Part shown: positions 46,088-58,837 of the stretch, piece after piece | How positions within the stretch are numbered: position 1 is the stretch's first letter | Layout: every line of letters starts with the position of its first letter | From: Cryptomeria japonica | Lineage: Eukaryota > Streptophyta > Pinopsida > Cupressales > Cupressaceae | Assembly: GCF_030272615.1 (NCBI RefSeq) | Contig: NC_081410.1 | Span: forward strand, 225,421,415-225,485,414 | Reading direction: 5' to 3' | Length of the DNA stretch: 64,000 nucleotides | Position numbers and translations under genes: made by a program | Notes under the pieces: model-generated | What the model was told of the DNA's origin: nothing | Database searches by the model: none | What the model saw: the letters and a program-made list of their open reading frames with translations, nothing else

Positions 46088-46343
46088 AGGATATAGGGTT
46101 CCTTTAAACAAGGGAACTAACACATATTATTATTTTAAAGGGATGGGGAATACCCTATTCGAAATTCGAATGGGATTCCCCCCCCCCCCCCGACCCTTTT
46201 TTTTTTTTTTTAAATTCTAACCCTAATAATAATATAACAATGATAACCTAAATTTTTTTTTTTATAAACTTAACCCTCCATTCTAAATTTTATTCTTTTT
46301 TTTTTACAACTTCAAAGCTACCCTAACCCGAACCAGGTTAGGG

Positions 46344-46350
46344 TTTTATA
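46344..46350 (-). promoter_or_regulatory. Candidate TATA box in G2 3' LTR
   Basis: On the minus strand TATAAAACCCTAACC: a TATA box followed at once by a telo-box (AAACCCTAA). The same arrangement is at 55494-55500 in the 5' LTR. Placement in the LTR and orientation fit the element promoter. Motif evidence only. Confidence 0.5.
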
Positions 46351-46429
46351 TTTTTGTGCAGGGAGGAGGAGGCTGAAAGCAAAGGCGGAGGAGGAGGGCC
46401 ACTTGTTCATTTGGTGTAGGTAGCAGTGG

Positions 46430-46690
46430 TGGGGCGGAGGCCTTTCACAGGGGGGTGGTGTGTGAGGGCGCGACGGGTCATGGCTCACAAAGATGTCGCG
46501 GCATCCCTGCGGGATGCGACCTACAGTAGCGACCACGGTCACCTCTGTGAGCTGCGGCCCGTAGCGGTGCTGTGGTGCCCCTATGGACCACGGCCCATAG
46601 CGGCGCCTGTAGTTTCTTTGTGGGTCATGGCTCATAGAGAGCCCACACCACCCAGGGGGGCCCGTGGGAGCCTCGGCTCCGGGTCCCCTT
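46430..46690. other. GC-rich island in G2 3' LTR
   Basis: About 260 bp of high GC in a strongly AT-rich LTR, built of imperfect repeats around CGCGACC(C/T)GTAGCGGCGACC-like and GACCACGGCCC words. The equivalent 55590-55860 differs by indels and many CpG-type changes. Confidence 0.7.
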
Positions 46691-49622
46691 GGGTAGGGTT
46701 TGCATGAAATTTTTTTTTGCTTTAAAAATTTTTATTCTATTTTTTTTTTAAAGATTTTATATATATATTATATTTATGTATATTTATATATGTGGATATA
46801 TATATATATATATATATTATATATGTATATATATAAAAATATTTATGATTTTTTTTTTCAGGGATAGATTTAGTTTCTAATTTACCTAAATATGGCTATA
46901 TTTCCTTTGCTTTCTAAATTATGCAAAAAATAACAAAGTATTGACAGCATGGAAATAGAGGCAAATTTCTTTTATTTACTTTAACCAATCTATTTATATT
47001 TATTTTTCCTAAAAATCACTTAAAACAGATTTTCAAAACTAACAGATTTAAATAAGGCATTTCTTTTTCTATTGACAATCTAGTTGCTAACTTTGGAGAT
47101 GGATTACTAATTCTAGATTTATTTACTACAAATAAATAAAGTGACAGAATTTAATAAATTTTAACAACAACTATAATAGACTAGAAATCATTTGAAATAA
47201 CCCTTAGAGATAGACAGATTAAATCTTTTTAACCATAATTTGTAAAAGGGAATAGATATGCTTACTTTTCTCGCATTTCCATTATTTCAATATGCATAAG
47301 GAACTAAATTGAACTTTTATTTTCAGAAATAAAATGCATACAACAAATATTATATCAATAACTATAGGAACTTAATCCAAAATAAACATTTCATTTTTGC
47401 AATAATAACTTAATAGAATAATGCATTTCTTTAAAGCATATTTAGAATACAATATAGTCAACATTACAATGGGTGAGATACCCTACTAGTCTCTCATTTC
47501 TATTAAATGAGGACTTTCAATAAAATGAATGCATTTCCTTCTTTTTTTCAAAATAAATACAACATATAGCTTTTCTTTTACATTGCTGCAACTAAAATAT
47601 AATATCCCATCCCCAAATCTTTTTTTGCAAATCAAGTAAAACCAGCAACTCCTAGCTTGTCTTTTTTCTTTTCTTTCCAAGAAACCTACAATTAAATCAT
47701 AAGGCTTTGACCATGGAGAGATCACCTCCCAGCCTAGGCTTTCTAAAAGCCACCTCCGAGCTTGAAGAACCAAGCCCTAGACAGGTTACACACAAACAAC
47801 ACAACAAACAAGGGAAAAACACATAACAAACACTTTCCAAACCAAAGCTACACTTCATCACAAAATGTGATGTTCTTACATGGGTGGAAGTGGACCAAAT
47901 ACCCCGAGGAGATTGCAAGAATGGTAGATCACAAAGCCATCTCATGGCAAACAAAGATATATCCTAAGTACATTAACCCCACATCCTTATCCCCCCAAGG
48001 CATCCATGCCATACTTTTTCTCCTTATGACCCCCAAATGCATACACAAGGCTATGCAGCAAGGGTCACATATACAACCCTTGAGATCACTCTCATAAAGA
48101 GAGCCTCTCATTGGAGGGTTGTCAAACTCCTTCCACCCACAAGGCCATCCTACTCTCCCAAGAGTAGAAGGCCTTGGTTACTCCCAAATCACAAGGAAAT
48201 GCATAAAAGAAATAATAGATAGGTCACATAATAATTTCACAAAGGAAAATACAAGAAAACAACTTACACATACAAAAAATCTTTCCAACATAAACATGCA
48301 ACATGAAAGGGAGAAGATGAACAAACCTTCAATCTGCCCAAAGGTTTGCTAGAACTAGTTTGAGGATGAGCGGCCCAATTCCACAATTCTTTCTTCTACA
48401 CTTGGCCAAATTTCTATCCCAAAACTATTCTTTTCAAAATTTCATGATCTCCAAAAATGGAGAGTGGGTGATTACCCATAAAATCTCTAATCCTTGTCTA
48501 AAAAGGCCTCAGTGAGAGTTCTCATAGGTTACTAAAACTGAAAAAGGAAAAAGTAAGAGAAAGTGGGAAAAAGAATCTCACATAAAAAAGGAAGGTTATC
48601 TAACCTAGATGGCACCTTCTAAATTGAATTTTCGCTCACCTCAGGAAACCCACTTTTTGAGGTGACTAAACAGTCACATGGGAGTAGTCACATGCCTAAA
48701 AATACTCCTACCCCATAGGTATACCTTATGGACTTAAAGAAAAACCTTTAAACTACCCCTAGGAGTCCATTTGACCCCTTAGAAACCCATCTAAAGTTAA
48801 CTTTTGGGTCAAACTTAAGTTGACCACTCCAAAGACTCTCTACCCAAGGAAAATTTGGGACCACACTCAAATATTTGAAAGGGCTTTGGTTAAAACAACT
48901 CCCTCCAAGAGACAAGTCAAAATCAGTGAGACTAATCAGCACGTGTCAAGTGACACAATAAAATACATTACAAAATTACTCATGGAAATTGTCTCTTGTT
49001 GGATTTAAATAAATTAATAAATAAAATTTAACACACATGCATCATTTACTATTACAAATAAAATATGATACTTATAGGGTGTTGTCTCTCCAAATAGACA
49101 ACCCCTGGTTTTACGAATGTACATAGGTCTAGGTTTGGTTCTCCATAATATTTCCATGGTCACATGGATAATTTTCCTGCGCATCTCAATTACACATTAG
49201 TACTTCCAAATAACCTCATATAATATTTAAACACATGAATAATAATACACATCAAACACTCTGCATACAATTTAACATTAAACAAATCAATCTATCTTAT
49301 ATTCAAATAAATCCACATAAGTAATTATCATAATCCTCATAATTTTGATCCATACATAAGACATGCATTCTATTTCTATCATCATAGTAAAGTCCTACAA
49401 ATCCAATAATGACATACATCATCACAAAGTTATCCTATTCTAGAATCATATAAAGTTCTATATCTATAATGCATAGAAATGAAGCATCAATATACATCAA
49501 TGTTATCCAAATCATGGAATCATATAAGTTCTAAATCCATAATGCATAAAAATAAAGCATCCATAATAGTCTCAACATGAAAATCAATGAAATGCTAGGA
49601 TGAGTCGGGGTAGGGCCTCACA

Positions 49623-49640
49623 CCCTCCCCCTCTAGGCAT
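49623..49640 (-). other. G2 polypurine tract
   Basis: On the minus strand GCCTAGAGGGGGAGGG directly precedes TGTGAGGCCC of the 3' LTR. Confidence 0.85.
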
Positions 49641-49677
49641 GAAATTCCTCCTAGAGTTCATAAAAAATATTGGGGTA

Positions 49678-52600
49678 CTATGATCTCATACATGTTGCGT
49701 CCTCACATGAAGCCGTAACCTCATCATAGCAATCCCACTGGACCCTAACCTTGTCTAGCTCTCGACCTTGAAGGGCCAGCGTCCGGTGTGCCAAAATGTG
49801 AATGGGCTCCAAAGCTAGCTATCTGTCTGACTCCGCCTGCAAGGCATCCCAACCTAAAATATGAGACTCATCATAGATATACTTCCTCAAAACTGATACA
49901 TGAAACACATCGTGGATGCGTGATAGGCTAGGTGGCAATGCTAAACAATAGGCAACTGGTTCTATCCTCTCTAGGGTCTCAAATGGTCCTACAAAGTGAG
50001 GTGCGAGCTTAGAACCCTTTCCGTAATAGATTGGACTCTTATGCGGTCACACTCTCAAGAAGACTTTGTCTCCAACCAAGTAGCTACGATCTATCCTCTT
50101 CGCATCTGCATACTTCTTCTATCTATCCTGTGTCTCTCTAAGACACTACCTAATCAAATCCACCTGCTGCTCCATATCCTGAACTATCTCAGGACCAATA
50201 GCAACTTTGTCCTCTATGTGGTCCCAACTCAACGGTGTCCTACAAGGCCTGCCGTATAATGCCTGATAGGGTGGCATTCCCAATGAAGTGGGATGCCCAT
50301 TGTTATAGGCAAACTCCACTAAGGGAAGGTACTCTTTCCATCTGGTCTGATGATCCATGACATACATACGAAGCATATCCTCTAACACCTGGTTAACCCT
50401 CTCTGTCTGACCATCCATTTTCGGATGATAGGCTATACTGAAATTGAGCTTGGTACCCATAAATGCCTATAATGCCTTCCAAAAGGAAGAAGTGAAGAGG
50501 GAATCCTTGTTAGAAATAATCTTGTGTGGAACACCATGAAGTATGACAATGTCTCACAAGAACACCTATGCTACTGCTAGTGCTGTGAAGGTAGTCCGAA
50601 TTGGTGAAAAGTGGGCTACTTTGGTCAACTTGTCAACTGTCACCAAGATGGCATCATGGTGATGAGATGACATAGGGAGACCAATGATGAAATCCATGGA
50701 TATAGTATCCTACTTCCACTCTAGTATAGCATGAGACTAGAGCAACCCACTTGGATGGTGGTGCTCTGCCTTGACTCTCTGACACTCGAGGCATCGGGCT
50801 ACTAACTCAGTAATGAGCTGCCGCATTCTTGGCCAATGATATAACTATCTCAAGTCAGCATGCATCTTCTTAACTCCAACATGTGCTGCATAAGGAGCTC
50901 TATGAGCCTCCGTAATAATGAACTCTTGCAATCCCCTGAAAGAAGGTACATAGATGCACCCTCTATAGCGTAATAGTCCATCGGACTCTAAGGAATAATC
51001 CACATATTTCCCTTCTAGAGTTTCTTGAGATTGAACCATCTGAAAAACCTCTAAGTACCATCCATCCCCTGACAACTGTTACAATATATGATCTTTCAAA
51101 TCTATGCCCATAGGTATGGTGTATACCTCATGATGTCTCCTACTCAAAGCATCTGCAACTATGTTTTCTTTCCCTTTGATGTAGTGAACGTCAAAATCAT
51201 ACTCACACAAGAACTCCATCCATCTCCTTTGACGTGCATTAAGGTTCAGCCGGGTAAAAATGTATTGAAGGCTCTGATGGTCTGAATGAAGCTCAAAATG
51301 ATGGCCCAAAAGGAAGTGTATCCACCTCACAAGTGCATGCACTACTGTTGCAAGCTCAAGGTCATGAGTAGGGTGGTTAAGCTCATGAGTCTTAAGTTTC
51401 CTAGACTCAAAAGCTATAGCCCTACCATCCGGCATAAGGACTGCTCCTAAACTTTCTAGGGAAGCATCTGTACAAACCATGAAGTCCGCTGAGGGATCTG
51501 GCACTACAAGGATAGGTGCACTAGTAAGTGCTTTTTTGAGTTCCTAAAAGGCCCTCTCGCACTTCTCTATCCACTCAAATTTCTTTCCTTTACGCTGAAG
51601 AGAAGTAATAGGATGTGCAACTCTAGAGAATCCCTCAACAAAGAGTCGGTAATAACCTGCTAAGCCCATGAAGCTCCTGACCTCTATCACACTGGTTGGC
51701 GCTAGCCAATCCATAATAGCTATGATCTTTGATGGGTTAACTGAGATCCCATCACCAGAAATAACGTGCCTAAGGTACTTGACCTCTGAACGAAAGAATG
51801 CACACTTCGACAAACTACCATACAACTGATTGTCCCTCAAACACTGCAAAACCTGTCTCAGGTGCTCCTCATGCTCCTTCTCATTCTGAGAATATATCAA
51901 TATGTCATTGAGGAACACAATCACAAAACAGTCAAGAAATGTGTGAAATACCCCATTCATGAGGCTCATGAAAACAACTGGAGAATTCGTAAGACCGAAT
52001 GGAACCACGGTGAACTCATAGTGGCCATATCTAGTGCGAAATATGGTCTTGTGGATATCGCTTTCCACTATTCTCAAATGATGGTATCTTGACTTCAAAT
52101 CAATTCTGGAAAATACTTTGGCATCCTGAAGTTGGTCAAATAAATCACCGATCCTGGGCAAGGGATATCGGTTCTTGATGGTTACTTTGTTTAACTAATG
52201 ATAATCCATGCATAATTGAAGAGATCCATCCTTCTTCTTCACAAAGATGACTAGTGTACCCCAAGGGGATACGCTAGGATGAATGTGACCCTTCTCTAGG
52301 AGTTCCTCAAGTTGCATCTTGAGCTCATTAAGCTCATTTGTGGTCATCCTATAAGGTGCTCTTGAAACTGGCTCAGCTCCTAGTATAAGGTTTATATGAA
52401 AGTCAATCTCTCTATGGGGTGGTATTCCAGGTAGCTCTGAAGGAAACACGTTTGAATATCCCTTAAGGATAGGATGGTCGTCAATCAATGTTTCCTTTTC
52501 ATCCTCTTCCCCTCTATCACTGATGGTGATGGCAAATAACTAACATCCCTTTCGCATGCTCCGCTTAAGCTGCATTGCAGAAATCATATGAAGAGACATG

Positions 52601-53124
52601 GGTCTCTGAATCCCGGTGATTACTATGGGTGAACCATGATCATCCTCACACTCGATCTCTTTCAGGCGGCAATCCATCTTGGCTCTATGGGCATAAAGCC
52701 AATCCATGCCAAGTACGATGCCATATGATCCAAGTGGTGTAACTCTAAAGTCTACTAAGGTGGTGGTATTGCCAATTTGAAGTTGACATGCCCTAACCTC
52801 TGATTCCACTAACACTCTAGCCCCTGAAGCTAACTCCACTTCTCAACTAACACCTTGTCTAGTTGCCACTAGCCCGCAACGCTCCACAACTAATGGAGAT
52901 ATAAAGGAGTCAATAGCTCCTAAATCAAATAATATAGATACACTACTACCTCTGATCATATCTACAGCCTCAATGACTGTGGCCTGGTGCTCTGCCTGGC
53001 GGTTGTCAACCGCTGTGAAGACTCTATGGGACCTGCCCATATCTCCAACTATAGGCTCTGATCCTGCCATCCTCTGATTCCCTACCATCTGACCCTGAGG
53101 AAACTCTCTTGCCATGTGTCCCAT
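49678..53124 (-). pseudogene. G2 pol: protease, RT, RNase H, integrase, chromodomain-like tail
   Basis: One frame of 1149 codons with stops. Gag zinc knuckle remnant at the start (MGHMAREFPQG). Protease active site ILFDLGAIDSFIS (near 52926), where the usual DSGA or DTGA is [39 protein letters not shown], and a catalytic box FLNDILIYS (51915-51904) in which the first Asp of FIDD is Asn. RNase H: MVCTDASLESLGAVL, DHQSLQYIF, NIVADALSR. Integrase: HHCC region near 50900, then HPKMDGQTERVNQ. Tail near 49840-49690: LDKVRVQWDCYDEVTASCEDATC-type, a chromodomain remnant that would target histone-marked chromatin. Stops and the two active-site changes make it inactive. Confidence 0.9.
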
Positions 53125-54397
53125 GGCTCCACACGTGAAACAAGCACTGTGCCTGAAACTGGATGCCCTGAGGCCTAGAGAAAGGTTGTCCCCCTATCCT
53201 GCTAGAACCACTGTACCCACTCCTGGAGGACTGTTGAGTCCTCACCGGAGATGTGTAAGGAACCTAGGATTGCTGATCTCGCCTCTGACCCCGAGATTGC
53301 CACTGTTTGGGCTTTTCACCCTACTGACTCTATGGAGGCCTCTGCCTCTGGTTCTGCTATGATTGTTGTGGAGGAGGGGGTTTGGAGAACCCCGATGTGT
53401 GTCTATTATTACCCTTCCAATGGGGTTTCTAAGACCCTTATGTCTGGGGTATAGGGTTTCAGTTCTGGAACTGATCCCTTTTATCCTGTGGCCTGACCTG
53501 AATCTCCTCTGCTATCAAGGCCTTCTCCACGGCAACCCGAAGGCTCCCTGGAGTGGACATCCTCACTGGTCCTGCTATGCCAGTATTCAACCCTCTGATA
53601 AAATGGTTGACGAGAAGCTTCTCCTCTTTTAGGTAGTCCACATATGGCAAGAGCTCGAAGAACTTGCTCTCATACTGGGTCACTGAGAGACCCTTCTGTT
53701 GGAGGTCATGGAACTCATCTATCCTACCTTGTCTATAATGCTCTGACAAGTACCTCTCCCTGAACCTCTCTGTAAAAATATCTCATGTGAGGGTATCTTC
53801 AACTAAACCACACTTGTATTCCTCTTGTCTCCACTATGTGGAGGCCGTTCCTCTCAATAGGTGGACTGCTACACATGCCTTTAGATTTCTCTCGTAGGAG
53901 CACAATGCAAAGCACCTATCCAGGCTCAAAAGCCAAGCCTTAGCTTCTACCCCGTTGGTAGCTCCCCCAAAAGATGGTGGCTGGAGGTGCATAACCTCTC
54001 TAATTAGATCCTCTGGATCCTGACGTGATCTCTCATGATACACTGGCTCTGCTACTAGAGGTGGTCTTGGTAGGTGAACGGACTCGGGCTGATGCCCAGC
54101 CTGACTCTCTATGGGATTAGGAGGTGGACTCCTACTCCATTCCCTATTTGTCGATCTATGGCTCCCTGAGTTTTGGTTTTCAACATGATGATCTCCTGCT
54201 GGAAGCCTATCCTGGACTATACCAATCAGGTTCTAGAGTGCTAATAAGATGTCTTGGTTTGGGTCAACCGGTCGTTCGGGAGGAGCCTCTGAGTTCCCTT
54301 CTGGAATCGATTCCTCCCTATCAACCTCTTCGCATGCCATGCATACAAGCCTAGGACCCCTCCCGCGCTTGCAAGCTTGTCGCGTCGTCGGAGGCAT
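53125..54397 (-). pseudogene. G2 gag
   Basis: Starts MPPTTRQACKRGRGPR at 54397. The gag core has LQPPSFGGATNGVEAKAWL, CSYERNLKACVAVHLLRG, FTERFRERYLSEHYRQG and HDLQQKGLSVTQYESKF (54000-53650). A Gln/Pro-rich linker and the CFTCGAMGHMA knuckle at the pol junction follow. In-frame stops near 53833 and 53458, and a frameshift between about 53245 and 53124 joins it to pol. It would form the virus-like particle. Confidence 0.88.
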
Positions 54398-54557
54398 CCT
54401 TATGAGAAAATAAAATAAAATGAATTAAATAAATAATTTTTCAAAGAAATATTTAATTAATTAATTAAAATTAAATATCATAAAAATTAATATAATATAA
54501 TTAATTAAATAATTAAAGTGAAACGTAATGGAGAAAGGTTCCTAGTGTTGGAAACCT

Positions 54558-54570
54558 TGCTCTGATACCA
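54558..54570 (-). other. G2 primer-binding site
   Basis: On the minus strand TGGTATCAGAGCA, a perfect initiator tRNA-Met primer site, three bases from the LTR at 54574. This also fixes 54574-58832 as the 5' LTR. The 160 bp between it and the gag ATG is AT-rich leader. Confidence 0.9.
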
Positions 54571-55493
54571 AAATGTCATGCCCAAACTTTTGGGCATGAA
54601 CGAAATAATTTTTTTTTAAAACATGTCCTAATAAAACTAAGTTTGCTAAAATAATGCTGTATCAAGTCTTGTCTTAACTACGTTTGAATTTTTCTTCAAC
54701 TAAAGTTAATTTAAATAACTATGTCAAGTAAGTCGGATAATCTAACTTACATGCGGAAAATTAACTCTCCAAAGAATTAATTATTATCTCATCAATTAAT
54801 AAATAATAAATTTATTTAAGCAAAAACTCCTAAATTAATTGACAAGAGATATTATTAATCTCAATTAATCTTTCTAATCATTGTAGGAATTAATTATATT
54901 AACTCTAGCAATTGGCTTTTTAAATCCCATGATATATTTTAATAATAGTTATAATATGTCTAAAATCTGAATAAAGGGCTAAATAAATCCATAATAAAAA
55001 TTACCCTATAAAGTTTAATCTCGACAAAACCTAAAGTTAGGTGGACTACAAATAGTCCGCTATGGCCAAAATAACTTACAAAGTCATTATAATTTCCTAA
55101 AAGATTAACCTCCAAAATAATTTAAAATTTAAAACATCATATTTAAATGTTTATATAAACCTATAAAATATGAATGTAAAAAAATTAATCTAAAGTTAGA
55201 GTTATACGTTCATATATATATATATATAACACACACACACACACATATAAGGATATAGGGTTCCTTTAAACAAGGGAACTAACACATATTATTATTTTAA
55301 AGGGATGGGGAATACCATATTCGAAATTTGAATGGGATTCCCCCCCCCCTTTTTTTTTAAAAATTCTAACCCTAATAATAATATAACAATGATAACCTTT
55401 TTTTTTTTTTTTATAAACTTAACCCTCCATTCTAAATTTTATTCTTTTTTTTTTTACAACTTCAAAGCTACCCTAACCCGAACTGGGTTAGGG

Positions 55494-55500
55494 TTTTATA
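55494..55500 (-). promoter_or_regulatory. Candidate TATA box with telo-box in G2 5' LTR
   Basis: On the minus strand TATAAAACCCTAACCC. If used, transcription would start about 30 nt downstream near 55465, giving roughly 890 nt of R/U5 before the primer site. It lies next to the GC island on its upstream side (55590-55860). Confidence 0.55.
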
Positions 55501-55589
55501 TTTTTGTGCAGGGAGGAGGAGGTCGAAAGTAAAGGCGGAGGAGGAGGGTCGCTTGTTCATTTGGTGCAGGTAGCGGCGGTGGGGTGGAG

Positions 55590-55860
55590 GCCTTTCACAG
55601 GGGGGTGGTGTGTGAGGGCGCGACCACCGCAGCGGTGTTGTCAGTGCCACTGCGGGTCGCGGTCCGTAGAGACGCTGCGGTGTCCCTATGGGACGCGACC
55701 CGTAGCGGCGACCATGGTCGCCTCTACGAGGCGCGGCCCGCAGCGGTGTTGCGGCGCCTCTGTGGACCACGACCCACAGCAGTGCGTGTGGCATCTCTAT
55801 CGATCGCGGCTCACAGAGAGCTCACGCCGCCCGGGGGGGGCTGTGGGAACCTCAGCTCCA
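55590..55860. other. GC-rich island in G2 5' LTR
   Basis: CpG-rich block with repeated GCGGTGT(C/T)-, GGACGCGACCCGTAGCGG- and GACCACGACCCACAGC-type words at about 35-45 bp spacing. It differs from the 3' LTR island in length and at many CpG sites. Confidence 0.7.
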
Positions 55861-58837
55861 GGTCCCCTTGGGTAGGGTTTGCATGAATTTTTTTGTTTTA
55901 AAAATTTTTATTCTATTTTTTTTTTTAAAGATTATACATATATATATTATATTTATGTATATTTATATATGTATATATATATATTTTTTATATGTATATA
56001 TTTCTATATGTATAAATATATATTTTATATATGTATATATATATATATAAATATTTATGATTTTTTTTTCAGGGATAGATTTAGTTTCTAATTTACCTAA
56101 ATATGACTATATTCCTTTGCTTTCTAAATTATACAAAAATTAACAAAGTATTGACAACATGGAAATAGAGGCAAATTTCTTTTATTTACTTTAACCAATC
56201 TGTTTATATTTATTTTTCCTAAAAATCACTTAAAGGAGATTTTCAAAACTAATAGATTTAAATAAGGCATTTCTTTTTCTATTGACAATCTAGTTGCTAA
56301 CTTTAGAGATGGATTACTATTTCTAGATTTATTTACTGCAAATAAATAAAGTGACAGAATTTAATAAATTTTAACAACTATAATAGACTAGAAATCATTT
56401 GAAATAACCCTTAGAGATAGACAGATTACATCTTTTTAACCATAATTTGTAAAAGGGAATAGATATGCTTACTTTTCTCTCATTTTCATTATTTCAATAT
56501 GCATAAGGAACCAAACTGAACTTTTATTTTCAGAAATAACATGCATACAACAAATATTATTTCAATAACTATAAGAACTTAATCAAAAATAAATATTTCA
56601 TTTTTGCAATAATAACTTAATAGAATAATGCATTTCTTTAAAGCATATTTAGAATACAATGTAGTCAACATTACAATGGGTGAGATACCCTACTAGTATC
56701 TCATTTCTATTAAATGAGGACTTTAAATAAAATGAATACATTTCCTTTTTTTTTCAAAATAAATACAACATATAGCTTTTCTTTTACATTGCTGCAACTA
56801 AAAAATAATATCCCATCCCCAAATCTTTTTCTGCAAATCAAGTAAAACTAGCAACTCCTAGCTTGTCTTTTTTCTTTTCTTTCCAAGCAACCTGAAATTA
56901 AATCATAAGGCTTTGACCATGGAGAGCTCACCTCCTAGCCTAGGCTTTCTAGAAGCCACCCCCGAGCTTGGAGAACCAAGCCCTAGACAGGTTACACACA
57001 AGCAACACAACAAACAATGGAAAAGCACATAACAAACACTTTCCCAACCAAGGCTACACTTCATCACAAAATGTGATGTTTTTACATGGGTGGAAGTGGA
57101 CCAAATACCCTGAGGAGACTGCAAGAATGGTAGATCACAAAGCCATCTCATGGCAAACAAAGATATATCATAAGTACATTAACCGCACATCCTTATGCCC
57201 CCCAGGGCATCCATGCCATACTTTCTCACCTTATGACCCCCAAATGCATACACAAGGCTATGCAGCAAGGGTCACATATACAACCCTTGAGATCACTCTC
57301 ATAAAGAAAGCCTCTCACTGGAGGGCTATCAAACTCCTTCCACCCATACGGCCATCCTACTCTCCCAAGAGTAGAAGGCCTTGGTTACTCCCAAATCACA
57401 AAAAAAATGCATAAAAGAAATAACAGATAGGTCACATAATAATTTCACAAAGGAAAATACAAGAAAACAACTTACACATACAAACAATCTTTCCAACATA
57501 AACATGCAACATGAAAGGGAGAAGATGAACCAACCTTCAATCTACCCAAAGGTTTGCTAGAAATAGTTTAAGGATGAGCAGCCCAATTCCACAATTCTTT
57601 CTTCTACACTTGGCCAAATTTCTATCCCAGAACTATTCTTTTCAAAATTTCATGATCTCCAAAAATGGAGAGTGGGTGATTACCCACAAAATCTCTAATC
57701 CTTGCCTAAAAAGGCCTCAGTGAGAGTTCTCACAGGTTACTAAAACTGAAAAAAGAAAAAGTAAGAGAAAGTGGGAAAAAGAATCTCACATAAAAAAGGA
57801 AGGTTATCTAACCTAGATGGTACCTTCTAAATTGAATTTTCGCTCACTTTAGGAAACCCACTTTTTGAGGTGACTAAACAGTCACATGGGAGTAGTCACA
57901 TGCCTAAAAATACTCCTAACCCATAGGTATACCTTATGGACTTAAGGAAAAACCTTTAAACTACCCCTAGGAGTCCATTTGACCCCTTAGAAACCCATCT
58001 GAAGTTAACTTTCGGGTCAAACTTAAGTTGACCACTCCAAAGACTCTCTACCCAAGGAAAATTTGGGACCACACTCAAATATTTGAAAGGGCTTTGGTTA
58101 AAACAACTCCCTCCAAGAGACAAGTCAAAATCAGTGAGACTAATCAGCACATGTGTCAAGTGACACAATAAAATACATTACAAAATTATTCATGGAAATT
58201 GTCTCTTGTTGGATTTAAATAAATCAATAAATAAAATTTAACACACATGCATCATTTACTATTACAAATAAAATACGATATATACGGGGTGTTGTCTCTC
58301 CAAATAGACAACCCCTAGTTTTACGAACGTACATAGGTCTAGGTTTGGTTCTCCATAATATTTCCATGGTCACATGGATAATTTTCCTGCGCATCTCAAT
58401 TACACATTAGTACTTCCAAATAACCTCATATAATATTTAAACACATGAATAATAATACACATCAAACACTCTGCATACAATTTAACATTAAACAAATCAA
58501 TCTATCTTATATCCAAGTAAATCCACATAAGTAATTATCATAATCCTCATAATTTTGATCCATACATAAGACATGCATCATATTTCTATCATCATAGTAA
58601 AGTCCTGCAAATCCAATAATGACATACATCATCACAATGTTATCCTATTCTAGAATCATATAGAGTTCTATATCTATAATGCATAGAAATGAAGCATCAA
58701 TATACATCAATGTTATCCAAATCATGGAATCATATAAGTTCTAAATCCATAATGCATAAAAATAAAGCATCCATAATAGTCTCAACATGAAAATCACTGA
58801 AATGCTAGGATGAGTCGAGGTAGGGCCTCACAATAGT

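Larger units (their letters stand above)
45405..49622 (-). repeat. G2 3' LTR (4218 bp)
   Basis: Runs TGTCATGCCCAAAC to GGGCCTCACA. Mostly AT-rich, with a (CA)n tract at 46040-46081, homopolymer runs at 46180-46310, and a GC-rich island at 46430-46690. Small open frames (for example 47762-48097) recur in the other LTR, so they are LTR sequence and not genes. Confidence 0.93.
45405..58832 (-). mobile_element. G2: Ty3/gypsy element, Tekay/Del-like, with about 4.2-kb LTRs
   Basis: Perfect target-site duplication ATAGT at 45400-45404 and 58833-58837. LTRs are 45405-49622 (4218 bp) and 54574-58832 (4259 bp), TG...CA bounded and closely similar. The internal 4.95 kb encodes gag, protease, RT, RNase H and integrase with a chromodomain-like tail. 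RT wording and the chromodomain position fit the Tekay/Del chromovirus lineage. It lies in ORF2 of the LINE. Confidence 0.93.
54574..58832 (-). repeat. G2 5' LTR (4259 bp)
   Basis: Close copy of 45405-49622. Differences cluster in microsatellites ((TA)n(CA)n at 55214-55246 here against (CA)n in the other LTR), homopolymers and the GC island. The remaining AT-rich body has no gene; the small open frames are shared by both LTRs. Confidence 0.93.

Noticed and set aside
46426-46707. GC-rich open frames in the G2 LTR, also seen at 55504-55886
   Set aside because: Open only because of high GC. The protein sequences diverge by frameshift between the sister LTRs, so no selection on a product.
47762-48097. 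Repeated open frames in both G2 LTRs (also 56968-57414 and 48748-48942 / 57956-58168)
   Set aside because: Their recurrence is explained by the LTR duplication. Lengths differ between copies and no domain is recognised.
55470-55500. Telomere-like CCCTAACCC repeats
   Set aside because: Only one or two units inside an LTR, next to a TATA box; a telo-box motif rather than an interstitial telomere.
55868-56091. Tyr/Ile-rich small proteins
   Set aside because: Produced by TATATA microsatellite sequence within the G2 LTR.
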